A stretch of DNA of 64,000 bases from assembly GCF_021290925.1 (NCBI RefSeq), contig NZ_JAJSLX010000005.1, forward strand, positions 186,001-250,000, in the 5' to 3' direction. Each line of letters opens with the position of its first letter. The first letter of the stretch is position 1. Made by a program: the position numbers and the translations under genes. Positions 54,272-63,363 of the stretch are shown here, piece after piece. The notes beneath the pieces were generated by a model that did no database searches, was not told the origin of the DNA, and saw only the letters and a program-made list of their open reading frames with translations. The DNA is from Sessilibacter corallicola. GTDB lineage: Bacteria > Pseudomonadota > Gammaproteobacteria > Pseudomonadales > Cellvibrionaceae.

Positions 54272-55462
54272 ATGATGAGTTTTGGTAAATCTTCCGGTGT
54301 ATTGTTGCTGCTCTTGTTCATTTCTTTGGGAGCCAATGTCTGGCAATGGCAGCAAAGCGCCCAGCAATCGAGTCATGAAGTCTCAATACCCGAGGCGTCG
54401 ATCACACCCATAAACACCGTTGAGGCGACTGCGTCACCAGAACCCGCGTCTCCGTCTTTGCCCGATTTGGCGTTGCAATGGTTTAACGCTCAACAGCACG
54501 AGCAAGCCATTCAGGTGTTTGACTGGTTGGAGCAGTCGGACCCCAACCAAGCGCGTTCGGTGTTTGCCCAGCTAATGGCTGAGTTAAATCGGCGCCTTGA
54601 GGGTGGCGATTATGTTTTTGTGGAGACGGCGTTATCACACTGGCTGCAAGTTTTTCCCTACGATACCTCGCTGCAATTGGCATTTGCCAAATTGTGCGAA
54701 CAGCTCAAGCGATTTGATGAAGCCTCTAATACCTATTTTGATTTGGCCGATGCAGCCATCAATGATTCTGAGCGACGACGTTTTATTGCTCAGGCAAGAG
54801 ACTTTTCCGGCCAGCATTTAAATCTGTTATCGGACAGTCAGCGCTGGGATTTGGTCATTGAATTCATTGATCAACTGATTTGGCGGGAGCCCGATCACAT
54901 TCCTCACGTAATTAATTTAGCCAAGGCTTATATTGCCAATGGTCAAGCTGAGCAGGCGCGTATTCATCTGACCAACGTTCAGCATTATCCCGAATACCAG
55001 CAAGAAGCCGAACGTTTACTCGCGGCAATAACACCGCAACAGTCTGAACCTGCCGCTGCGCCGCGTCGACGACGGGCATCGGAAATTGCTCTACAGTCGT
55101 TTGATAACCACTTTTTGGTGCCGTTGAAAATCAATGGCCGCTCTCAGGCTTCTCTGATCATCGATACCGGAGCGTCTTTAACGGTGTTATCCAGAACCAG
55201 CTTTGAACGGCTTAATATTGCTCGCAATGCGCAATTTGTCAGTACCGCAAGAATGAATACCGCAGGTGGAATCGCCAGCGCGGATATTTATTTGGTGTCT
55301 GAGATGTCGGTGGGGCGGTTTGTGGTGAAAAACGAACGCATTGCCGTGATGGATTTACCGGGGCTTTCGCCCAGTGACGGTTTGCTGGGTATGAATTTTC
55401 TGGGTGCGTTTAATTTTCAGATAAATACCGAAGCAAAAACACTGTCACTGGCGAGAAAATAA
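54272..55462 (+). CDS. Retropepsin-like aspartic protease with TPR-like region
   Basis: The 396-residue protein has an N-terminal membrane anchor (VLLLLLFISLGANVWQW), a helical repeat region (about 70-260) with TPR-like units, and a C-terminal clan AA aspartic protease domain (about 285-395) with the active site LIIDTGASLTVLS, the flap-like region, and DGLLGMNFLGAFNF. Similar exported proteases occur singly in gammaproteobacteria. It probably acts in the periplasm, anchored to the inner membrane, on unknown peptides. Confidence 0.82.
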   Translation: MMSFGKSSGVLLLLLFISLGANVWQWQQSAQQSSHEVSIPEASITPINTVEATASPEPASPSLPDLALQWFNAQQHEQAIQVFDWLEQSDPNQARSVFAQLMAELNRRLEGGDYVFVETALSHWLQVFPYDTSLQLAFAKLCEQLKRFDEASNTYFDLADAAINDSERRRFIAQARDFSGQHLNLLSDSQRWDLVIEFIDQLIWREPDHIPHVINLAKAYIANGQAEQARIHLTNVQHYPEYQQEAERLLAAITPQQSEPAAAPRRRRASEIALQSFDNHFLVPLKINGRSQASLIIDTGASLTVLSRTSFERLNIARNAQFVSTARMNTAGGIASADIYLVSEMSVGRFVVKNERIAVMDLPGLSPSDGLLGMNFLGAFNFQINTEAKTLSLARK

Positions 55463-55477
55463 CGAATGGTGGGCGCG

Positions 55478-56155
55478 TCAGCACCAGCTGGCTTCGTCGC
55501 TCGGATTCTTAAGAAGTTCTTCTATGTTGGCTGCGAGTATGCGGTAGCCAACGTTGCCGAACAGAATTTGTCGACCGTTATCGAGCACGTAGGAAGGGCT
55601 TCCCTTTAAACCTTCGGCTTTGGCGTTTTGGTAATCGTTCATCAGTGCCGCCATTGCTGTGCCGTTGTTGAGTTCGGCTTCGATAAGTGGCAAATCCAAT
55701 TCTTGTAATTCAACGAGATGTTTTAAAACTCCCCAGTCGGCGATGTCTTTGGCTTCGCAGAAAAAAGCTTTGCGTAAGCACAATGCGTAGTTCTCAGCCG
55801 CTTGCCAACCGCAGGCCGATTCGACGGCTTTAGTCATTAAGTGGCAGGGGGCGGAAGAGCGGGGGCGGACATCGACCCAGAGTTTAGGATTAATTTCGGC
55901 GTGTTCGAAATTCTCTGCGCTGTGGCGCACGTGTTCTGCGAATCCACAAAAGCCTCCGCGTGACTGCCATTGCTTTTCCATTTTTCCGGCAACGTCGCCA
56001 AACACGTCCATATAGTGGTAACGAATGACAATGCGATCATTAAGCTGGTATTTGAGTTCTTCGATTCGGCGTTGGGCAATCCAAGCCCAAACACAAAGGA
56101 CGTCGGAATAATAATCTATCGTGAGTGGTTGGTTCGCTGTGGGTGTCGCAGACAT
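55478..56155 (-). CDS. DsbA family thioredoxin-like protein (FrnE-type)
   Basis: The 225-residue protein has the DsbA fold's start YYSDVLCVWAWIAQRRIEEL (C-V-W-A, single cysteine where DsbA has CxxC), the central helical insertion, and KGSPSYVLDNGRQILFGNVGY with the cis-Pro near the end. FrnE-like and 2-hydroxychromene-2-carboxylate isomerase-like relatives use a similar scaffold for GSH-dependent isomerisation. There is no signal peptide, so it is cytoplasmic. The second cysteine of a CxxC is absent, so disulfide exchange is uncertain. Confidence 0.82.
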   Translation of the reverse strand: MSATPTANQPLTIDYYSDVLCVWAWIAQRRIEELKYQLNDRIVIRYHYMDVFGDVAGKMEKQWQSRGGFCGFAEHVRHSAENFEHAEINPKLWVDVRPRSSAPCHLMTKAVESACGWQAAENYALCLRKAFFCEAKDIADWGVLKHLVELQELDLPLIEAELNNGTAMAALMNDYQNAKAEGLKGSPSYVLDNGRQILFGNVGYRILAANIEELLKNPSDEASWC

Positions 56156-56209
56156 AACAAACTCCGTAACATGAGAATACTTAATTCGATTATATCTAAA
56201 TTAGATTTC

Positions 56210-56231
56210 CTGTCATTAAGAAGTCTGACAT
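56210..56231 (+). promoter_or_regulatory. Possible Pho-box-like repeat upstream of phoD
   Basis: CTGTCAT (56210-56216) and CTGACAT (56225-56231) stand 15 bp apart, about 70 bp before the phoD ATG. Canonical Pho boxes have 11-bp spacing, so this is only suggestive. Confidence 0.25.
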
Positions 56232-56301
56232 CTGTTTGTTAATTGTCGCACAAGTTGGTTAAGCTGATTGCTCCCGAGCTTATCAAACATGTAGGTTATT
56301 T

Positions 56302-57909
56302 ATGGCGAATAAACAGCAAGTGGAAATGCAAAAGGCTAAAACTGAGTCAAATTTAGGACGGATAAACCGAAGAACGTTTCTTTCAGGCAGTTCGGTGGCG
56401 GCACTGGCCAGTGTGTCACCTTCAAGTTTTGCACAGATTTCTACTGCTGTGGACCGGCCAGTGATTACTCACGGCGTTCAAGCTGGCGAAGTCACTACGC
56501 ATTCTGCGGTGATTTGGGCAAAGACGGATCGGCCCGCGCGGATGTTTATTCAGTACGCCTACAATCCTGAATTTCGCCAGAGCATTAATGTTGCACCTAT
56601 CGATGTGCTGTCGGTGACGAATTTTGTCGGCAAGCTGCGATTGACGAAATTGCTGAGTAACCAAACGGTGTACTACCGAATTGAGTTTGCCAATCTGGAT
56701 AATCTAAAAGCGGTTTCTGATTCCGCCGTTGGCATGTTTAAAACCGCGCCCACACAACCCAAAAACCTTCGTTTTGCTTGGTCTGGCGATACAGTTGGCC
56801 AAGGTTGGGGGATCGATCCCGCGCGCGGCGGTTTAAAAACCTATTCGGCGCTGCTCAGTCACAACTTGGACTTTTTTATCAACAGCGGCGACACCGTCTA
56901 CGCTGATAACCCGATTCAAGAGTCCGTGACGATGGCTGACGGCAGTCAGTGGAACAATATTATTACCGAAGAAAAACTCAAGGTTGCTGAAACCTTGGAT
57001 GAGTTTCGGGGCCAGTGGCAGTACAACTTGCTGGATAAAAACTTTCTTGAATTTAATCAGCAGGTACCGAGTTATTACCAGTGGGACGACCACGAAGTGG
57101 TGAATAACTGGTCGCCTGGGAAAAACTTACTCGACGATGACCGTTATACCGAAAAATCCATTTCAGTTTTGGCGGCTAGGGCTAGCCGTGCTTTCTATGA
57201 GATGACCACGATTGATTATGTGCCTGAAGAGCCGGGCCGAATTTATCGCAACATTGCATACGGTCCTGACCTGGAAATTTTCTTTTTGGATTTAAGGAGC
57301 TACCGCGCTGCCAATTCCGAAAGTTTGCAAGAAGAGGTATCACCCGAGGCGAGAATATTAGGCGCCCAGCAATTGCAGTGGCTTAAGACATCGTTGAAAA
57401 ACAGTCGTGCTACTTGGAAAGTTATTGCCTGCGATATGCCAATCAGTTTGATTGTGTGGGAAAGCCGTGTGAATCAAAAAATTGTGGAAGCCGTTGCCAA
57501 CGGTGAGCCTGGTTCCCCAAAAGGACGTGAATTAGAATTTGCTGAATTGTTGACATTCATGGCCGAGGAAAACATTCATAACACGGTTTGGATTACCGCA
57601 GATGTGCATTACACCGCAGCCCATCACTACGATCCGAAGCGAGCTGCCTTTAAGAATTTTGAGCCGTTCTGGGAATTTGTTTCTGGGCCTTTGCACGCCG
57701 GTGGATTTGGGACGCGTGTACTGGATGGGACGTTTGGTCCGGAGGTGATTTTTCAACAAGCGCCACCGACGCAAAACAGTCCGCCGAGCGAGGGGTATCA
57801 ATTTTTCGGATTGGTCGATATTGATGGTGACAGTAAAGCGCTTACCGTCCGACTTATGAACTGCGACAATCAGGAGTTGTTCCGTCAAGAATTAAAGGCG
57901 ACGGTTTAA
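56302..57909 (+). CDS. phoD: Alkaline phosphatase/phosphodiesterase PhoD, Tat-exported
   Basis: The 535-residue protein begins with a twin-arginine signal (INRRTFLSG..., residues about 21-50) and the PhoD-type metallophosphatase body: THSAVIWAKTDRPARM, LRFAWSGDTVGQGWG, FINSGDTVYADNP, the signature YQWDDHEVVNNWSP, IFFLDLRSYR, and WITADVHYTAAHHY (metal His). PhoD enzymes hydrolyse phosphate mono- and diesters in the periplasm using Ca/Fe. Export is by Tat; the tatC gene begins at the right end of the window. Likely induced by low phosphate. Confidence 0.93.
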   Translation: MANKQQVEMQKAKTESNLGRINRRTFLSGSSVAALASVSPSSFAQISTAVDRPVITHGVQAGEVTTHSAVIWAKTDRPARMFIQYAYNPEFRQSINVAPIDVLSVTNFVGKLRLTKLLSNQTVYYRIEFANLDNLKAVSDSAVGMFKTAPTQPKNLRFAWSGDTVGQGWGIDPARGGLKTYSALLSHNLDFFINSGDTVYADNPIQESVTMADGSQWNNIITEEKLKVAETLDEFRGQWQYNLLDKNFLEFNQQVPSYYQWDDHEVVNNWSPGKNLLDDDRYTEKSISVLAARASRAFYEMTTIDYVPEEPGRIYRNIAYGPDLEIFFLDLRSYRAANSESLQEEVSPEARILGAQQLQWLKTSLKNSRATWKVIACDMPISLIVWESRVNQKIVEAVANGEPGSPKGRELEFAELLTFMAEENIHNTVWITADVHYTAAHHYDPKRAAFKNFEPFWEFVSGPLHAGGFGTRVLDGTFGPEVIFQQAPPTQNSPPSEGYQFFGLVDIDGDSKALTVRLMNCDNQELFRQELKATV

Positions 57910-57941
57910 GCTTAGAATTAACAGATCCTAGCATTTTTTAA

Positions 57942-57975
57942 CAAGCCTACAGGTTTTGATATGACTGTAGGCTTG
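57942..57975 (+). terminator. Hairpin after phoD
   Basis: CAAGCCTACAG (57942-57952) pairs with CTGTAGGCTTG (57965-57975), loop 12 nt, preceded rather than followed by a T-run; a plausible terminator or processing stem. Confidence 0.45.
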
Positions 57976-58076
57976 ATATAAAGTGACGCGAAGGTTTTGA
58001 AATATAAAAATAATAAAATGTGACAGAGGCGGTTGATTGGCGTGTATCCTGCTTTGATCACTTATGTAGGAGTCGA

Positions 58077-58190
58077 ATGGGATCAGAGCTGTTAGCTGCT
58101 GTAGCCCTTGATGCAGGTCGAATTTTCACGGTCGACGGCGATAAACAAATGCAGTCAATAACCTGTAATATTTGTCAGTTAAATAATTGA
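58077..58190 (+). CDS. Possible 37-residue ORF
   Basis: AGGAG (58068-58072) precedes ATG 58077 by 4 nt. The frame encodes MGSELLAAVALDAGRIFTV...CNICQLNN, with one CxxC. It sits in the 588-bp spacer between phoD and the WYL gene, where I otherwise see nothing. It could be real or chance. Confidence 0.25.
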   Translation: MGSELLAAVALDAGRIFTVDGDKQMQSITCNICQLNN

Positions 58191-58497
58191 ATATTTATTG
58201 AGTTTGAGTACTAAACTCAATTGTTTGATCGCTATACAATGCATTGCTGCTGAGTCTTTCTCTTACCAAGGTAATTCTCCAATATACCGAGTTGTGTTGT
58301 CCTCTTAGATTTCATCCTCGGTCTGCGTTATTGAAGTGCTCACGCACCATTTTGGTAGGCATATCAATCAATAAGTTTTGATGTCATTAGGTTTGCAGTT
58401 CAAGTGGCGATTCCTTTCAGATTCGCAAACGTTTCGATGCAGTTAGTGAATATAAATCCAATATAAAAGCCTTCTACGGCATGGGTGCGTATAAGCA

Positions 58498-59571
58498 ATG
58501 AATAAGTTGCAAAACATTCAGCGGATTCATCAAATGTTCAAGACGCGCAGGCGTTGGCTGACCATTGCTAACTTCTGCGATGACCTGAAACTGCCGCAAG
58601 AAAAGGTCACCGATTTAATCGACCAAATGCAGCGTTATTTGAAAGCACCCATAGAATATTCTGACAGCGAAAATGCCTACCGATACACCGAGGGCGCCAT
58701 CAACGGTTATCGACTACCGGATTTTTGGTTAACCCCCGATGAGATCATCTGCCTAACCAAACTCAATCACAGCTTAAATAACTTATGCGAGGGATTGTTA
58801 TCAGAGGAGTTCGAGCAGTTTTACGGCCCCATTCAAGACGCTCTTCGATCCCGCAAAATTAATTCTCATCAATTCAATAACCGCGTTAAATACTTTCCCA
58901 AATCCCATCAACAGACCTTTGACGACCACTTCTCTACGGTGTGTTCTGCGTTATTAGAACGTCGCCAACTGTCGATAACCTACCAAGACAGCCGCACTGA
59001 AACCTCCGCTCATACGCTGTGTCCTCAGCTTTTAGTTCATCGAAACGATTCCTGGATGTTAGAAGCCTGGTGTCATATGCACAGAAGTTTGCGCAGTTTT
59101 TCTATTGCTCGAATCGAGCAGGCAGAGATGCTGAAGGAGCGCAGCCGAGAGATTGCCCAGAAAAACTTAGACATTTATTTCGATAATCGCTACGGGTTAA
59201 ACCAGCAGCGACCTCAGTTGTTGGTATTAAAGTTCAATGCGGACGCGGCTTATGAAGTTGCCTCTCAGTGTTGGCATTTCGAACAAAGCGGCGTTTGGCA
59301 AGACGACAGCTATGTGCTGACTCTGCCGCTGATCGACGAGGAAAACCTAGTCAAAAAAGTGCTTCAATACCTGCCCAGTGTTGAAGTTGTTGCGCCCGAA
59401 AGTTTTCAACAGCACATCCGACAAATCCTTACCCAAGCTCTTGAGCGCCATGAAAAATCGGCAACCGCTTGTAATTCGCCAAGCGAGATGTCAGAGTCTA
59501 AAATTGTTAAAGCTATTAGTTCAAATACCGTAGCGCCGACGGGCGATGCCCAAAAGTTAAAACAGGCGTAA
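58498..59571 (+). CDS. WYL-domain transcriptional regulator
   Basis: The 357-residue protein has an N-terminal HTH (KLQNIQRIHQMFKTRRRWLTIANFCDDLKLPQEKVTDLIDQM) and a WYL ligand-sensing domain (about 155-230) ending in a WCX-type C-terminal part (about 240-320). The WYL core is degenerate (HRNDSWMLEAWCHMHRSLRSFSIARI), keeping R-F-S-I-A-R-I but not W-Y-L. It probably binds DNA as a dimer and senses a nucleotide or small ligand. No linked defence genes; targets unknown. Confidence 0.82.
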   Translation: MNKLQNIQRIHQMFKTRRRWLTIANFCDDLKLPQEKVTDLIDQMQRYLKAPIEYSDSENAYRYTEGAINGYRLPDFWLTPDEIICLTKLNHSLNNLCEGLLSEEFEQFYGPIQDALRSRKINSHQFNNRVKYFPKSHQQTFDDHFSTVCSALLERRQLSITYQDSRTETSAHTLCPQLLVHRNDSWMLEAWCHMHRSLRSFSIARIEQAEMLKERSREIAQKNLDIYFDNRYGLNQQRPQLLVLKFNADAAYEVASQCWHFEQSGVWQDDSYVLTLPLIDEENLVKKVLQYLPSVEVVAPESFQQHIRQILTQALERHEKSATACNSPSEMSESKIVKAISSNTVAPTGDAQKLKQA

Positions 59572-59820
59572 TCATCATCGCCTTATGCACTTTAATTTAC
59601 TTTCCGACGCTGTTTCATTCTAAATAGCTGGCCTCGAAACTAAGATTCGCTCTACACTTTAACGGTGTATTCACCGCAAATTGACCTGGGCAATGGGTCG
59701 GTTTAGGCGATCTTGGTGACAAAATTCATTGTTCAATTACCCAAGTTTTTGATCACAATGTAACTATCGTTGGGTCTTTTCGGTAATCTGGAGAGATACC
59801 TGTGATTTTAAGGACTGCGA

Positions 59821-60792
59821 ATGTTTGTACTTTACCCCGAAATAAAGCCTTACAACCGAGAGCATCTCAGTGTTGAGCATCCACACGAATTGTACTTAGA
59901 AGAAAGTGGTAGCCCAGACGGCATCCCGGTTTTATTTGTCCACGGTGGACCTGGAGGTGGGTGTACCAGTGGTGATCGATGTTTCTTCGATCCAGAAAAG
60001 TATCGAATTATATTGTTTGATCAACGCGGTGCGGGACGATCTAAACCCCACGCCGATCTCAACAGCAACAACACGCAAGCGTTAATCAGTGATATTGAAG
60101 CCATTCGCAATCATTTAGGTATCGATCAATGGTTGTTATTCGGTGGCTCTTGGGGGAGTACTCTGAGCTTGCTTTACGCTCAACAACATCCCGAGCAAGT
60201 TCTGGGTTTAATTTTACGGGGTATTTTCTTGTGCCGTAAAAAAGATTTGGATTGGTTTTATCAAGGCGGCGCGGCTCATGTATTCCCAGACTATTGGGAG
60301 TCATACAGTAAATTGATTCCCGAGGGCGAGCGCGATGATTTTATTTCTGCGTACTATAAACGTCTGACCAGTGACAACGAATTAGCCAAAATGGCGGCTG
60401 CAAAAGCCTGGTCTCAATGGGAAGGGCAGTGCGCTACCTTGCGACCAAGCCCTGAAACGGTTGATCATTTTTGCGATCCTCATTTGGCGTTGTCGTTAGC
60501 CAGAATTGAAGCACACTATTTTATTAACCATGCTTTTATCGAGGAAAATCAAATCCTCGATAATATGTCGCGTATTGCCGATATCCCAGGAGTTATTGTT
60601 CACGGTCGATACGATATGGTGTGTCCGTTAGACAACGCGTTCGAGTTATACAATCGTTGGCCGCAATCGGAATTAAAAATTATTCGTGACGCCGGCCATG
60701 CCAGCCGTGAGCCGGGCATTGTTGATGCCTTGGTGCGCGCAACCAAAGAATTCGCCAATCGCATTGAAAAAGGATTGGGCGACCCCGCTTAA
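59821..60792 (+). CDS. pip: Proline iminopeptidase
   Basis: The 323-residue alpha/beta hydrolase removes N-terminal proline from peptides. Motifs are HGGPGGGCTSGDRCFFDPEKYRI, DQRGAGRSKPH, the nucleophile elbow GGSWGSTLSLLYAQ, the catalytic Asp in HGRYDMVCP and the His in DAGHASREPGI. Length and pattern are those of the S33 family. AAGGA lies 5-6 nt before the ATG. It is followed after 73 bp by dtd. Confidence 0.94.
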   Translation: MFVLYPEIKPYNREHLSVEHPHELYLEESGSPDGIPVLFVHGGPGGGCTSGDRCFFDPEKYRIILFDQRGAGRSKPHADLNSNNTQALISDIEAIRNHLGIDQWLLFGGSWGSTLSLLYAQQHPEQVLGLILRGIFLCRKKDLDWFYQGGAAHVFPDYWESYSKLIPEGERDDFISAYYKRLTSDNELAKMAAAKAWSQWEGQCATLRPSPETVDHFCDPHLALSLARIEAHYFINHAFIEENQILDNMSRIADIPGVIVHGRYDMVCPLDNAFELYNRWPQSELKIIRDAGHASREPGIVDALVRATKEFANRIEKGLGDPA

Positions 60793-60865
60793 TTTTACGT
60801 TAATCGGTTTTATTAATTCACAATTAAATAATTTTAGAAAAATCAAAGACAGTTGGAAAAAAGTA

Positions 60866-61303
60866 GTGAAGGGATTAATTCAGCGCGTAAGTAGTGCTAG
60901 TGTAACCGTTGAAAATAACATTGTTGGGGAAATCGATAATGGAATTTTGTTGCTGTTGGGTATAGAAAAAAACGATGACGAAAGCGCGGTGGACAAGCTG
61001 GTCGACAAACTGTTAAAGCTGAGAATATTCCCGGACGACGACGGTAAAATGAATAAAAATATTCAAGACAGCCGCGGTAAAATTCTGGTGATTTCTCAAT
61101 TTACTTTAGCAGCTGACACCAGTCGCGGAACTCGTCCCGGATTTTCTACGGCGGCACATCCCGAATTGGCGAAAAGGCTTTACGATTTATTTGTTGATAA
61201 TCTGCGAAGCAAATTCCCGTTTATCGAGACGGGAATTTTTGCCGCAGACATGAAAGTTGCTCTCGTGAACGATGGGCCAGTGACTTTTATGCTAGAGGTC
61301 TAA
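60866..61303 (+). CDS. dtd: D-aminoacyl-tRNA deacylase
   Basis: The frame is open much further up, inside pip, but GTG 60866 gives exactly 145 residues, the usual Dtd length. The product begins VKGLIQRVSSASVTVENNIVGEI, then ISQFTLAADTSRGTRPGFSTAAHPELA and NDGPVTFMLEV (GP motif). Dtd hydrolyses D-amino acids from tRNA. It is next to pip in several gammaproteobacteria and probably co-transcribed here. Confidence 0.94.
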   Translation: MKGLIQRVSSASVTVENNIVGEIDNGILLLLGIEKNDDESAVDKLVDKLLKLRIFPDDDGKMNKNIQDSRGKILVISQFTLAADTSRGTRPGFSTAAHPELAKRLYDLFVDNLRSKFPFIETGIFAADMKVALVNDGPVTFMLEV

Positions 61304-61986
61304 ACTCAATCGTTTAAAAACAGCAGCGTAAAAACGGTAATGTGAAAGCAGAGTTTCTTGAAAAACAAATGCTCGTATTATTATTTTTAGATTTCCATTT
61401 TTAGTTTTTATGCAACCTGTAATTAATATCAGGTTTAGATTTTCTGTTTATTATTTTTTGCGCGTTACTGTCAGTTTTTCTTCAAATTGAGGTAATTTTG
61501 GCAGTGACGTCGATACAAATTTTAAGATAAAATAGTAACTATTCTTATTTGAGTTGTAGAGTTACTGCTCTAGAAATAAAATTCTAGCGACTCAGAAAGA
61601 CAGAATTGTGTCAGTTAAGGAAGGCTGAAAGAAACCCAGATCAAAGGAATTGAACTGGTTACAGAGATTGATCAAGTATCCAATAGAAAATTAATTTGGT
61701 CTTTATTGGTTTTTGTTATTTTCTATATTTGTCACCCGTTAATTACACTTCGTTATAATTGATACGAATAGTAACACCTTCTTGAATTCTTAAAAGTTTT
61801 ACTTTTGTTTTGCTTAGATCAAATTTATTTTAAGTATAGTTGATATATGCCTTTCGGTTTTTGATCAATCCGCCAGTGTTTGATCATGCTCTTCGCAACT
61901 TAGGCATAAACTTAGAAATAAATAGGGCAGAAGGTAGACGATTCGGATGGAAACGGAAACCGAGTCCTAAAAAGGAGTTTTATGCG
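61304..61986. other. AT-rich intergenic region before the HD-GYP unit
   Basis: About 680 bp with no credible gene. AACCTG (61414-61419) and CAGGTT (61430-61435) form a weak stem followed by TAGATTTT, possibly the terminator of pip-dtd. The open frame from 61840 lacks a ribosome binding site until 61987. Confidence 0.45.
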
Positions 61987-62097
61987 ATGAAAAGGATTAA
62001 TCATACAGAGCTGGCTATGGTGGAGTTAGCAGACCGTCATCATTATCTGAACTCCATTCACTTGATGTGTTTGTCTGTGAGAATTAATGATGAGTAA
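61987..62097 (+). CDS. 36-residue ORF overlapping the HD-GYP gene
   Basis: AAGGAG (61972-61977) lies 9 nt before ATG 61987. The frame encodes MKRINHTELAMVELADRHHYLN... and ends TAA at 62097, overlapping the next gene's start (ATGATG from 62087) by 11 bp. The overlap suggests translational coupling, where this small ORF brings ribosomes to the HD-GYP start, which lacks its own good site. It may be a small protein or a leader. Confidence 0.5.
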   Translation: MKRINHTELAMVELADRHHYLNSIHLMCLSVRINDE

Positions 62098-63205
62098 CTT
62101 AATTGCCAATCAGACTTCTCACCATCAATACGATTTAGCGACAAATGCGTCTATTTTGATGGTGTCTGAAGATGCCACTTCAATGTTTGAGCTTGAGGAG
62201 TTTCTATTTAACTCTGGTTACTTAAACGTTGAAATCGCCACAAATCTAACCGACATCACTCGCCTGTTCGAACTGTCTCATTTCGACCTTGTGATTGTTG
62301 ATGAGCAAGTTTCCCCAGTATTGGGCGCGCGAACTTGTGAATTTGTTCGTTCGGAATCTGAGCACACAGATTTCCCATCGGCGAATGTGGTTCTGTTTGC
62401 CCAAGGCACGTTACATGAAATTCCGGCTTATCATACATTTGATGAAGTCTTGGTCAGTCCGCTAAATCCGGTTGAAGTAAATCTTCGAATCTCAAATTTG
62501 TTGAAAAATAGAATTCATCGTGAAGAGTCTGACCGTATTAAAGATGAGCTTGAAACCAAATTACTTGGCCGAACAAAACAGCTGTATGAAACACAGCTGA
62601 AACTCATCGATTATCTATCGCAAAATATTGATAACACGCCAAAACAAGTGGGCTCCACAGACCGCTTAATTGGACGTTATGTCAGTATTGTTGGCAAGGC
62701 CATGGGTCTGAGCGACCAAGAGTGTGATTTGTTGGAACAAGCCAGCCCTCTGCATGACTTGGGTAATATCGGAATTCCCGACGAAGTCCTGTTAAAAAAT
62801 GGCAAGCTCAGCGACAAAGACATGGCCATTGTTCGCAAGCATGTGGAAATTGGCGCTAACCTACTTTCCAGCAGTGACAATGAAATGATGAAAGTCGCGG
62901 CGACTATTGCCGAAACACATCACGAGCGCTGGGACGGTAACGGTTATCCGTCGGGCCTAAAAGGCCAGCAAATTCCACTGTGCAGTCGTATTGTTGCTGT
63001 GTGTGATGTGTTTAATGCTTTGACATCCAATCGTCCTCATCGGCCCAGTTGGCGAGTATCTAAAGCGTTGGAATATTTGAAAAAGAACGCTGGTAGCCAG
63101 TTTGATCCCGACGTTGTGCGAAGCTTCCAGGCGGTTATCAATGAAGTGTTGGCGTGTCGAGAAAATATATTGAAGCTTCAAGGCTTCAAGCGCGCTATGC
63201 AATAA
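62087..63205 (+). CDS. Response regulator with HD-GYP domain
   Basis: The 372-residue protein has a receiver-like domain (about 20-135; phosphoacceptor Asp likely in LVIVDEQV). A helical linker (about 145-190) leads to an HD-GYP domain (about 195-350) with SPLHDLGNIGIPDEVLLKNG (HD), KHVEIGANLL, ETHHERWDGNGYPSG (GYP) and CSRIVAVCDVFNALTS. HD-GYP domains hydrolyse cyclic di-GMP. The receiver has weak match to the canonical K/T switch residues. No histidine kinase is adjacent. Confidence 0.9.
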   Translation: MMSNLIANQTSHHQYDLATNASILMVSEDATSMFELEEFLFNSGYLNVEIATNLTDITRLFELSHFDLVIVDEQVSPVLGARTCEFVRSESEHTDFPSANVVLFAQGTLHEIPAYHTFDEVLVSPLNPVEVNLRISNLLKNRIHREESDRIKDELETKLLGRTKQLYETQLKLIDYLSQNIDNTPKQVGSTDRLIGRYVSIVGKAMGLSDQECDLLEQASPLHDLGNIGIPDEVLLKNGKLSDKDMAIVRKHVEIGANLLSSSDNEMMKVAATIAETHHERWDGNGYPSGLKGQQIPLCSRIVAVCDVFNALTSNRPHRPSWRVSKALEYLKKNAGSQFDPDVVRSFQAVINEVLACRENILKLQGFKRAMQ

Positions 63206-63249
63206 AAAGCGCTCATAGAAAGCTTTAGCGAACATCAATCATTAAACAT

Positions 63250-63290
63250 AAAAAAGCCTTACCAAATTAATTTGATAAGGCTTTTTTGTT
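63250..63290. terminator. Bidirectional terminator between HD-GYP gene and tatC
   Basis: A nearly perfect 38-bp palindrome (AAAAAAGCCTTA...TAAGGCTTTTTT) has T-runs at both ends in both directions. Confidence 0.85.
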
Positions 63291-63363
63291 TTTAAATTTT
63301 GCGACTTTTTAAAAATCTATTCAGTTAGCGGCGATGATGGTGTCGCGCGTTTATGCAAAAGCT

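Noticed and set aside
60686-60865. Longer dtd product starting inside pip
   Set aside because: Dtd is 145 residues in the family and GTG 60866 gives exactly that; the upstream part is another frame of pip.
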